DNA of 64,000 bases. Origin: Dialister micraerophilus DSM 19965 (lineage in GTDB: Bacteria > Bacillota > Negativicutes > Veillonellales > Dialisteraceae). The stretch lies in contig NZ_GL878519.1 of assembly GCF_000194985.1 (NCBI RefSeq), positions 818,800 through 882,799 on the forward strand, read 5' to 3'. The translations under genes and the position numbers were made by a program. This document shows, piece after piece, positions 1 through 6,647 of the stretch. Position 1 is the stretch's first letter. Each line of letters begins with the position of its first letter. A model generated the notes under the pieces. It was given only the letters and a program-made list of their open reading frames with translations. It had not been told where the DNA came from and did not search any database.

Positions 1-20
1 TTCGTCAAAATATTTGCATT

Positions 21-51
21 AAAAAACGCCCTACGCATAATGCGTAAGGCG
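21..51 (-). terminator. Terminator of brnQ
   Basis: Read on the minus strand, a hairpin pairing TACGCA with TGCGTA and, outside it, CGCC with GGCG is followed by six T. It lies just after the brnQ stop codon and is a standard intrinsic terminator. Confidence 0.85.
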
Positions 52-58
52 CTTGGTG

Positions 59-1390
59 TCAGTTTGTCATGCTTACTTCAGATTTTCTTTTTGCAAGCAT
101 CCATACATATCCGATTACAAATCCTACAACAAAGAAGTTGAGCCAACCGATATTGAAGTTTGCAAGCGGAAGTGATGTCATGAATGTACCTATACTTCCG
201 GTATTGATACCTGCAGTCGTAACTGCATCATGAAGTGCCGGTATTATTGTAAATGCAGTTGCACATGCATATACGCAACGTGCTCCGTTGAACAAATTAT
301 TCAAGAAAGTAAGAATAATGAGTGAAACGGTAAGCGGATATAAGAACATAAGTACCGGTATTGCACCTGCGATAATTGCCGACAGTCCGAAAAGTGCCAC
401 TCCGAATGATACAACCGAGAAAATTGTCGCCCAGTTTTTATGGCTGATTTTCGGAAAGAGCAAGTTGAAGTATGCCGCACAAGATGCGATAAGTCCGATG
501 CTTGTAGTAAGACATGCAAGTATTACTATTACTCCCAAGATTATTGCTCCGACAGGTCCGAAGTAATATGCGGAAACTTTTACAAGTACCGACGCACCGT
601 TTTCCTGAAGTCCGATTGTACTTACTGAATTTGCACCGATGTAGCAAAGTGAAGCATAAATAATTGCCATGAAAAATGTAGAAACAAGTCCCGATTTGAA
701 AGCACTTATTGCAACTTCTTTTTCAGTCTTTGCACCGTACATACGTATAGATTGAACTACGAGTACACCGAATACCAACGATGCAAGAGCATCCATTGTG
801 TTGTAACCTTCGGTCAACGCTTTTCCGAACGCTTTACCTGCGGTATTGTATGCTTCGGCGGGTGCCTGCCAATTTCCCATCGGATAAATGAATGCGGTAA
901 CAATTAAAATTGCGAGGAAAATCAAAAGAAAAGGTGTAATGTATTTTCCTACACGATCAACAAGCTTTGACGGTGAAACCGCAAGATACCATGAAATTAC
1001 AAAGAATACAAATGCAAATGCGTATAAAGCAAACGTTTTCATGCCTGCCGGTACAAATTGAGCAACGGCAATTTCATAAGAGACGGTAGCTGTACGCGGA
1101 ATTGCGAAAAACGGTCCTATTGTAAGGTAAAGTGCAATACTGAAAATAAGTCCGTAAATCGGAGAGACACGTGATGACAAATCACGTAAGTTCTGTCCTG
1201 AATAGCAGACTGCCAAAATACCGAGCAGCGGCAGTCCGACGCCTGTAATCAAAAATCCTATACTCGCTTCAACGGTATTTAGACCTGAATTTTGTCCCAT
1301 AAAAACCGGAAAAATTAGATTGCCCGCACCGAAAAACAGAGCAAACAACATTAATCCTATGGCGATAAATTCATTAGATTTTCGTTCCAT
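59..1390 (-). CDS. brnQ: Branched-chain amino acid:cation symporter BrnQ (LIVCS family)
   Basis: A 443-residue integral membrane protein with about twelve hydrophobic segments, the usual size for LIVCS carriers that import leucine, isoleucine and valine with Na+ or H+. The N-terminal stretch FALFFGAGNLIFPVFMGQ is the family signature. I place the start at the second of two in-frame ATGs (1390): GGAGG ends nine bases before it, whereas the first ATG (1399) directly abuts the Shine-Dalgarno sequence. The gene is monocistronic, with its own terminator, and has a long A+T-rich upstream region. Family assignment is firm; the preferred substrate is inferred. Confidence 0.93.
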   Translation of the reverse strand: MERKSNEFIAIGLMLFALFFGAGNLIFPVFMGQNSGLNTVEASIGFLITGVGLPLLGILAVCYSGQNLRDLSSRVSPIYGLIFSIALYLTIGPFFAIPRTATVSYEIAVAQFVPAGMKTFALYAFAFVFFVISWYLAVSPSKLVDRVGKYITPFLLIFLAILIVTAFIYPMGNWQAPAEAYNTAGKAFGKALTEGYNTMDALASLVFGVLVVQSIRMYGAKTEKEVAISAFKSGLVSTFFMAIIYASLCYIGANSVSTIGLQENGASVLVKVSAYYFGPVGAIILGVIVILACLTTSIGLIASCAAYFNLLFPKISHKNWATIFSVVSFGVALFGLSAIIAGAIPVLMFLYPLTVSLIILTFLNNLFNGARCVYACATAFTIIPALHDAVTTAGINTGSIGTFMTSLPLANFNIGWLNFFVVGFVIGYVWMLAKRKSEVSMTN

Positions 1391-1412
1391 AACTACCATC
1401 CTCCCTTTTTTA

Positions 1413-1444
1413 CATCAAAGCTCGAATATTACGTTGCCTTGATG
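1413..1444 (-). promoter_or_regulatory. Inverted repeat in the brnQ leader
   Basis: Nine-base arms CATCAAGGC and GCTTTGATG (one mismatch) are separated by 14 bases immediately upstream of the brnQ ribosome binding site. It could be an operator or a leader hairpin. I see no T-box or leader-peptide structure, so the role is open. Confidence 0.3.
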
Positions 1445-2078
1445 ATAGTTAATTTATTTTACTATGAGTTAATTGAAAAAACAACAAAATGAATTATTCA
1501 ATAAACTCATAATCGACGGAAATTTGTTTTTCGGTATATAAAAATTAATGTCGCTGCATAATTTTAAATTTGAAAATATTTATCAAAACACATAAAAATT
1601 GAAAAAACAAAATGATCGGAATATATTTGAAGTGAAAAGCAAGCATTCAAATTGTAAACAAAACAATGCGGGTAAATAAATTTCCGGCATTATAAATATA
1701 AAAAAACCGAATATTTTGATTGAAATAGATAGAATAAGTTCCGTAAATATAAAAAAATATGGGGGTCCGAGGATAAAAAAATTATTTTCAACGCATCGGC
1801 GGTTTTAATATTTCATTATAAAAAATAAAATAAAAAATTTTAAATTGTAAATTTTGAGCATTAAAATGCAAACGGGGAAATTTTTTTGTAATAATTTAAA
1901 AGGCTAAAGAAAAGAGTGACGGTATAAATATTCATGTGTTAGAAATATATTAAATTTAGTTATAAAATATTTTACGATGATAATTTTGTCAATCGATATT
2001 TTATAGGTGATGCATTCATCGAATTCAAAAACGGCGGAGCGGATACGTTAGACGAGTTGTTGAAATAAGGAGGAGAAA
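1445..2078. other. Long A+T-rich intergenic region with a coding-like tail
   Basis: No complete gene is visible. Most is A+T-rich filler between divergent brnQ and mmuM. Its last part (about 1943-2069) is open in one frame and ends in codons reading GDAFIEFKNGG then ADTLDELLK and a TAA, abutting the mmuM Shine-Dalgarno sequence. The composition of that tail is protein-like but it has no ATG start, so it may be the stump of a deleted upstream gene. Confidence 0.35.
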
Positions 2079-2999
2079 ATGAGTACGATAATTGAACTTT
2101 TAAAGGAAAAGAAGTTATTGGTTATTGACGGAAGTTTTGCAAGTGAATTGGAAAAAGCCGGTTTGAATTTATGCGACTCTTTATGGTCGGCAAAAGCACT
2201 TTATGAAAATCCCGAACTCGTAACGAAAGTACATGAAAACTACTTTGAAAGCGGAGCGGATATTGCAATAACCGGAAGTTATCAGGCGCATGTGCAAGGA
2301 TTTCTGGGCAAAGGATTTACACATGAAAAAGCAATCGAACTTATAAAACTTTCCGTAAAACTTGCAAAAAAAGCAAAAGAAAATTGTCTGAAAAAACATC
2401 CGGAAAGAAAACTTGCAATTGCAGCTGCAGTAGGTCCTTACGGTGCATACCTTGCAGACGGTTCCGAATATGTGGGAAATTACGGACTTTCAGTAAAAGA
2501 ACTTGAAGAATTTCACGAAGAAAAAATAGAATCGCTTGCAAGTGAAAATCCCGACTTTTTCGCATTTGAAACGATACCGTCATTTGACGAAGCACGTGCA
2601 TATGTAAATATATTGAAACGACACGAAAATATAACGGGATGGTTTACATTCTCATGCAAGGATGAAAAGCATATTTCCGAAGGTGTGGAAATTTCCGAAG
2701 TTGCAAAATTTTTGGATAAAGAAAATCAAGTTCATGCAATAGGTGTAAACTGCACGAAACCCGAATACATCGAACCTTTGATTTGTGAAATAAAAAAAGC
2801 CACCGATAAATCGGTGGCGGTATACTCCAATACGGGAGAAAATTACGATCCCGTAACGAAAACCTGGAGCGGTGAACTTGCGGATTTTACAAAATATGCA
2901 AAACGCTGGTATGAAAGCGGAGCAAAACTCATAGGAGGATGCTGCAGAACTTTACCCGAAGAAATAAAAGCCGTTTGCAAATTTGCAAAATCCATATAA
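2079..2999 (+). CDS. mmuM: Homocysteine S-methyltransferase
   Basis: A 306-residue TIM-barrel enzyme that transfers a methyl group from S-methylmethionine (or S-adenosylmethionine) to homocysteine, giving methionine. The zinc-binding cysteines are visible: GVNCTKP near residue 225 and GGCCRT near residue 290, the family hallmark. Length matches MmuM/YagD-type single-domain enzymes rather than MetH. AAGGAGGAG stands six bases before the ATG. It has no linked S-methylmethionine permease. It converges on xpt with no gap: the stop codons lie side by side. No terminator is obvious between them. Confidence 0.9.
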   Translation: MSTIIELLKEKKLLVIDGSFASELEKAGLNLCDSLWSAKALYENPELVTKVHENYFESGADIAITGSYQAHVQGFLGKGFTHEKAIELIKLSVKLAKKAKENCLKKHPERKLAIAAAVGPYGAYLADGSEYVGNYGLSVKELEEFHEEKIESLASENPDFFAFETIPSFDEARAYVNILKRHENITGWFTFSCKDEKHISEGVEISEVAKFLDKENQVHAIGVNCTKPEYIEPLICEIKKATDKSVAVYSNTGENYDPVTKTWSGELADFTKYAKRWYESGAKLIGGCCRTLPEEIKAVCKFAKSI

Positions 3000-3572
3000 T
3001 TACTCTTCAAAAGAAACTTGTAAATTTTCTATGGAACGAATACGGGCAAGCGACTCGATACGATAGCCGTCCTCTTCCAAACGTTGTCTGCCTACTTGGA
3101 AAGATTTCTCGACCGCAATGCCGATACCGGCAACGGTAGATCCCGCCATTTCGACAAGACGTGTCAATCCCAATGAAGCGGCACCCGTTGCCAAGAAATC
3201 ATCTACAATCAAAACATTTTCCCCTTTTGGCAAAAAACGTTTACTTACGAAAACCGTATTTGTTTTCTTCTTCGTAAAAGACTCGACCTCGGTAGAATAC
3301 ATCAAATCATTCATAACTGCGGAACGGGTCTTTTTTGCGAAAACAAGCGGAACGCCGATAGACAAAGCGGTAGCAAAACCGATTGCAATACCGGAAGCCT
3401 CGATAGTCAAAACACGATCGATTTTGCAATCGCTGAAAACCTTTGCAAACTCCTTACCCATTTCCATAGCAAGATGAGTATCAATCTGATGATTTAAAAA
3501 AGAATCAACCTTCAAAATATTACCCGGTAAAACCGTACCTTCATTTAAAATGCGTTGTTTCAATAAATCCAT
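3000..3572 (-). CDS. xpt: Xanthine phosphoribosyltransferase
   Basis: A 190-residue type I phosphoribosyltransferase converting xanthine plus PRPP to XMP in purine salvage. The PRPP-binding loop VLIVDDFLATGAA lies near residue 125 and the Xpt-type segment LTIEASGIAIGFATALSIG near residue 55; both the sequence and the length fit Xpt rather than Hpt or Apt. GAGGTG precedes the ATG. It is the second gene after a cyclodeaminase, eight bases downstream, so both share the promoter at 4232-4259. In Bacillus xpt carries a guanine riboswitch; nothing like it is seen here because the gene is promoter-distal. Confidence 0.92.
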   Translation of the reverse strand: MDLLKQRILNEGTVLPGNILKVDSFLNHQIDTHLAMEMGKEFAKVFSDCKIDRVLTIEASGIAIGFATALSIGVPLVFAKKTRSAVMNDLMYSTEVESFTKKKTNTVFVSKRFLPKGENVLIVDDFLATGAASLGLTRLVEMAGSTVAGIGIAVEKSFQVGRQRLEEDGYRIESLARIRSIENLQVSFEE

Positions 3573-3580
3573 TTTTCACC

Positions 3581-4204
3581 TCACACGTACCTTTTTAAAG
3601 TATCTTCCAAAATACTCATATCTGAAACACGACTTTTCAAGACACTTTCAACATCCTCGACATAAGCCTTATCCTTCACATAACTTACATTGGCCCTTAT
3701 ATTTTCCAAAGAGGAAAAGAAACATGCGGTCAACGCCTTACATGCGACAAGCGCATCGGAGATGAGATTTTTATTTCCCTTTTCCAAAATAAAAACGAAA
3801 CAAGGAACAAGAGAAGCGCAAAGCTTAGACATAGCTGTCGGAGCGGCAGCGGAAAGCTTGAAAGCGTCATCCAAAACTTTTGTACGTTCGGAGGGACTTG
3901 GAAAAGACTCCTTAGGTTTTTGTAAAATTTCCATTAACTTGGAAAACCCCTCGGAATCCTTATCCATAAGAGATAAAAATTCATTGCGTGCAGAAAAAAG
4001 TTTTGCCAAAACTTCACGCACATCACTCTCGATAGAAGCATACTTCTTATTTGTAAGAGTGAAATTACAAACCATCTCCGCCAAAGCACACGCTTGTGCA
4101 CCCTGCAAACCGGCAACGGCACCGCCGCCGGGAACGGATGCAGGAGAAGCCAAAACATCCAAAAAATCGTTTATTGAACGATTGCGAAATAAAAAAGTAC
4201 TCAT
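3581..4204 (-). CDS. fchA: Formiminotetrahydrofolate cyclodeaminase family protein
   Basis: A 207-residue helical protein of the FTCD C-terminal family, which releases ammonia from 5-formimino-THF to give 5,10-methenyl-THF and feeds one-carbon units to purine and methionine metabolism. The hallmark ASPASVPGGGAVAGLQGA lies near residues 18-35. The ATG at 4204 is chosen because GGAGG precedes it by six bases; an upstream in-frame ATG lacks a ribosome binding site and would lie in the promoter. It is co-transcribed with xpt. No glutamate formiminotransferase domain is attached. Cyclohydrolase rather than cyclodeaminase activity remains possible. Confidence 0.85.
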   Translation of the reverse strand: MSTFLFRNRSINDFLDVLASPASVPGGGAVAGLQGAQACALAEMVCNFTLTNKKYASIESDVREVLAKLFSARNEFLSLMDKDSEGFSKLMEILQKPKESFPSPSERTKVLDDAFKLSAAAPTAMSKLCASLVPCFVFILEKGNKNLISDALVACKALTACFFSSLENIRANVSYVKDKAYVEDVESVLKSRVSDMSILEDTLKRYV

Positions 4205-4231
4205 AGTTCCTCCAAATTTAATATACATATT

Positions 4232-4259
4232 ATTATACATGAACGCAATATCTATGCAA
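4232..4259 (-). promoter_or_regulatory. Sigma-70 promoter of fchA-xpt
   Basis: On the minus strand TTGCAT (4259-4254) and TATAAT (4237-4232) are separated by 16 bases, about 28 bases upstream of the fchA start. Confidence 0.7.
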
Positions 4260-4426
4260 ATGAATTGCAACCTCAAAAAGAAAATTCAATCAATTTTTTC
4301 ATTTGTATTCAAAACCGGATATAAAACATATATATGTAAAAATATATGTAAAATAAATGTATGAAAAACAGTGTAAAATTTCCGGAATTAACTGAAAAAA
4401 CGAAAACTTTTTTTCAATCCGACAAG

Positions 4427-4456
4427 TTGACGTATAAAATATATATATGTTATAAT
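4427..4456 (+). promoter_or_regulatory. Promoter of the tRNA-His/tRNA-Gln unit
   Basis: TTGACG and TATAAT with an 18-base spacer lie just upstream of the first tRNA. Transcription would begin near 4463, leaving a short 5' leader. Confidence 0.75.
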
Positions 4457-4483
4457 ACTTGTTGTCCGACATGGTCGACATGT

Positions 4484-4560
4484 GGCGGGTATGGTGAAGC
4501 GGTTAACACGGCGGATTGTGGCTCCGTTATGCGTGGGTTCGAACCCCACTACTCGCCCCA
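4484..4560 (+). tRNA. tRNA-His (GTG)
   Basis: A complete cloverleaf with the extra 5' G (G-1) opposite C73 that identifies histidine tRNAs. The acceptor stem GCGGGTA pairs with TACTCGC with one G-U pair, the anticodon loop TTGTGGC carries GTG, the T loop is TTCGAAC, and CCA is encoded. It is followed 16 bases later by tRNA-Gln. Confidence 0.96.
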
Positions 4561-4576
4561 TTTTTTAATTTAATAT

Positions 4577-4650
4577 AGGGGTATAGCCAAGCGGTAAGGC
4601 AACGGACTTTGACTCCGTCATCGGTGGTTCGACTCCACCTATCCCTGCCA
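4577..4650 (+). tRNA. tRNA-Gln (TTG)
   Basis: Cloverleaf with acceptor AGGGGTA/TATCCCT, D arm containing AGCGGTAAGGC, anticodon loop CTTTGAC (TTG), T loop TTCGACT, and encoded GCCA end. Co-transcribed with tRNA-His and followed by a terminator. Confidence 0.96.
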
Positions 4651-4654
4651 AAAA

Positions 4655-4680
4655 AATCAAGTACGAAAGTGCTTTTTTTT
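4655..4680 (+). terminator. Terminator of the tRNA pair
   Basis: AAGTAC-GAAA-GTGCTT hairpin followed by a run of T, nine bases after tRNA-Gln. Confidence 0.8.
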
Positions 4681-4799
4681 GTGCAAAAAAACGGAAAATA
4701 AAGTAAAAATCAAAATAAAAACAAAAAAACATATAGCAAAAAAAGAAAATAAATGCTAACATACAAATAAACAGTATTAAAACCAATCAGGAGGCAGCC

Positions 4800-4913
4800 A
4801 TGAAAAAAGCAATGTTCGTACTTTCAATAATTTCACTGTCACTATCGGTAGTACATCTCATACTCGTTTTGACAGACTTATACATAAAACACTGCAAAAA
4901 ACAAGCAGTATGA
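4800..4913 (+). CDS. Small single-span membrane peptide, 37 residues
   Basis: ATG preceded by AGGAGGC at seven bases, a lysine-bearing start (MKKAMFVLS), one hydrophobic span of about 23 residues, then a basic cytoplasmic-type tail (YIKHCKKQAV). A dedicated terminator follows at once. The good ribosome binding site, transmembrane segment and terminator together argue that it is expressed. I do not recognise a family. A small stress peptide or regulator of a membrane complex are possibilities only. Confidence 0.6.
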   Translation: MKKAMFVLSIISLSLSVVHLILVLTDLYIKHCKKQAV

Positions 4914-4924
4914 ATGTATAAAAT

Positions 4925-4953
4925 AAAAAGACACTTGACGGTGTCTTTTTTTT
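4925..4953 (+). terminator. Terminator after the small membrane peptide
   Basis: AAAGACAC-TTGACG-GTGTCTTT hairpin with a long T tract. Confidence 0.85.
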
Positions 4954-5119
4954 GTGCGGGAAAATGAACAAAAATGAAAAAAATGAAACAAAGAATGCAA
5001 AAATGCTATGAGTTTTTATCATAAAGAAGCTCATGAATGACTTTACAGAATAATAGAAATGGTATAAACTGAGAAACATAATACAAATGAAAATGAAATA
5101 AAACGGAGGCACATAAATC

Positions 5120-5845
5120 TTGGAACTTCAAAATATAAAAGAATGGATATTCATGCTCGCAATATTCATATCTAACATCATACAATCACTTACGGGATTT
5201 GCCGGAGTAATGCTCTCGATACCGCCGACAATACTCCTCTATGGACCGGACACCGCAAAAGCGGTAATAAATATAGTATCGTGGGCAGTATGTATAATCG
5301 TTGCTATAATGAACAGAAAATATCTGAAAACAAAAGAAGTAACGAAAATAGTCGTATTCATGCTTGTAGGAATGTATTTCGGAATACAAATGTACACAAT
5401 GGTAGACGCACGAATACTCATACCGATATACGGAGCGATAATCGTACTCGTAGCACTCAAAAACATACTTTTCAAACCGTACAAAGGGAAAATACCCGAC
5501 TACATAGCGATACCGATACTCATCGGAGCCGGAGTAATACATGGAATGTTCGTATCCGGAGGGTCGTTGTTGGTAATATACCTTGTAAGTGCATTTCAAG
5601 ACAAAAACGAATTTCGTGCAAATGTATCGGCAGTATGGAGCATATTGAACATCGTACTCATGTATGCGGACATAAGAAAAGGACTGTACACAATGGATCT
5701 TGCATACCTTTTAATACTGTCAATCATACCGATAATCATAGCAATGTACATAGGAAACAAAATACACAAAAAGATAAATCAAAAAACATTCAACAACCTC
5801 ACCTACGGACTGCTATTGGCAGCGGGAACGATGATAATAATATAA
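5120..5845 (+). CDS. TauE/SafE (TSUP) family anion permease
   Basis: A 241-residue membrane protein with about eight hydrophobic helices. The repeated TSUP motif shows as IIQSLTGFAGVMLSIPP near residue 20 and IGAGVIHGMFVSGGSLLV near residue 140. TSUP proteins export sulfite, sulfoacetate or related anions; the substrate here cannot be told. Translation most likely begins at TTG 5120, ten bases after GGAGG; the next in-frame ATG has no ribosome binding site. The gene stands alone between two terminators. Confidence 0.85.
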   Translation: MELQNIKEWIFMLAIFISNIIQSLTGFAGVMLSIPPTILLYGPDTAKAVINIVSWAVCIIVAIMNRKYLKTKEVTKIVVFMLVGMYFGIQMYTMVDARILIPIYGAIIVLVALKNILFKPYKGKIPDYIAIPILIGAGVIHGMFVSGGSLLVIYLVSAFQDKNEFRANVSAVWSILNIVLMYADIRKGLYTMDLAYLLILSIIPIIIAMYIGNKIHKKINQKTFNNLTYGLLLAAGTMIII

Positions 5846-5852
5846 AAACAAA

Positions 5853-5887
5853 CAGATACCGAAAAAATAAACGGTATCTGCTTTTTA
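5853..5887 (+). terminator. Terminator of the TSUP gene
   Basis: Perfect nine-base stem CAGATACCG/CGGTATCTG followed by CTTTTTATT. Confidence 0.9.
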
Positions 5888-5991
5888 TTGCAACAACAAA
5901 ACAAGTAAAAAATAGAATATAATAAAGAATAGAAAAGTTGTAACTTAAGACAAAAGGTTGATTAATATGAATAAATTTCCATTTCTTTCAA

Positions 5992-6120
5992 ATGTTTCCG
6001 GCAAATTGGACGGATACAATGAATGAAAAGAGAAGATATTTTATGATGGGAAATGCTTTGGTGACGGGAATTATTTCAAGAGTTGAAGGAAAACTTAGAG
6101 AAATTATAAGTAATGAATAA
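5992..6120 (+). pseudogene. C-terminal remnant of a C5 cytosine DNA methyltransferase
   Basis: The last 42 codons read FPANWTD near the start and RRYFMMGNALVTGI later. This matches the C-terminal end (motif X region) of DNA cytosine methyltransferases; the intact enzyme at 62576-63826 ends with FPDNWTH and RYFTMGNALVVDL. The rest of the protein, including the catalytic PCQ motif, is missing; a short out-of-frame stretch (ATG 5967) precedes it. It is the stump of a deleted restriction-modification gene. It overlaps the next small ORF by eight bases, as in a translationally coupled operon. Confidence 0.75.
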
Positions 6121-6346
6121 TTTAGTTGAACAGCGTAAGGAAATTAATATGCAATTTACGGAAATCAAGAAACAAATAGAATTTATGATGCAAGAGAATT
6201 ATGAAGATTTTATAAAAGCTCTTATTTCTATTGAACTCGGTATTGAAGATAAGAATGTTTTAAATAAGGCATATAATAAGTATATGGAAAATGATGATGC
6301 GAATCTTATTGATGACAATCTTTCTTATTTTGTTAATGAAATTTGA
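6113..6346 (+). CDS. Hypothetical 77-residue protein coupled to a dead methyltransferase gene
   Basis: An acidic, helix-rich small protein (N-terminal EQRKEINMQFTEIKKQIEF looks like a coiled coil). No family recognised. Its ATG overlaps the stop of the methyltransferase remnant (ATGAATAA arrangement), so it was once the next gene in that operon. With the upstream gene destroyed it may be no longer translated. It could be intact or itself the first part of a longer decayed partner, for example a restriction subunit. Confidence 0.45.
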   Translation: MNNLVEQRKEINMQFTEIKKQIEFMMQENYEDFIKALISIELGIEDKNVLNKAYNKYMENDDANLIDDNLSYFVNEI

Positions 6347-6494
6347 GTTGTACAATCATTTGTCGGAAAGTAAAAACTTAATGCACAAAGTTAATAACTT
6401 AAAGTAATTTAGTTATGATTTAATTGCATATATTGATATATAAATTTATTTCATTATAAGTAATACAAAAATTCGTAAAAAGTATACAATTTTG

Positions 6495-6522
6495 AGACAA
6501 GCGGTAATGCTTGTCTTTTTTG
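6495..6522 (+). terminator. Terminator upstream of pps
   Basis: Perfect stem AGACAAGC/GCTTGTCT with six-base loop followed by TTTTTT. Confidence 0.85.
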
Positions 6523-6553
6523 TTATATTTATTTATTACACTTTCTTATATTA

Positions 6554-6582
6554 TTGACTTTTTATTTTAATCGGTATACTAT
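6554..6582 (+). promoter_or_regulatory. Promoter of the pps-ccpN-ppsR operon
   Basis: TTGACT followed after 17 bases by TACTAT (or after 15 by TATACT), about 65 bases before the pps start. No CcpN operator consensus could be judged by eye. Confidence 0.6.
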
Positions 6583-6647
6583 AAATGTTGAAATGTCTGA
6601 AATAGCATACAATAAAAACTTTTAAGACACAGTCTAAGGGGGATATT

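Larger units (their letters stand above)
6347..6647. other. Intergenic region before pps
   Basis: No gene is seen. It contains a terminator at 6495-6522 and the pps promoter at 6554-6582; the remaining bases are A+T-rich without recognisable structure. Confidence 0.6.

Noticed and set aside
3000..4276. Purine riboswitch for xpt
   Set aside because: xpt is the second gene, eight bases behind fchA, and the leader of fchA is too short for an aptamer.
5968..6027. Short ORF starting near 5967 just before the methyltransferase stump
   Set aside because: Only 19 codons in a different frame, without ribosome binding site; most likely deletion-junction sequence.
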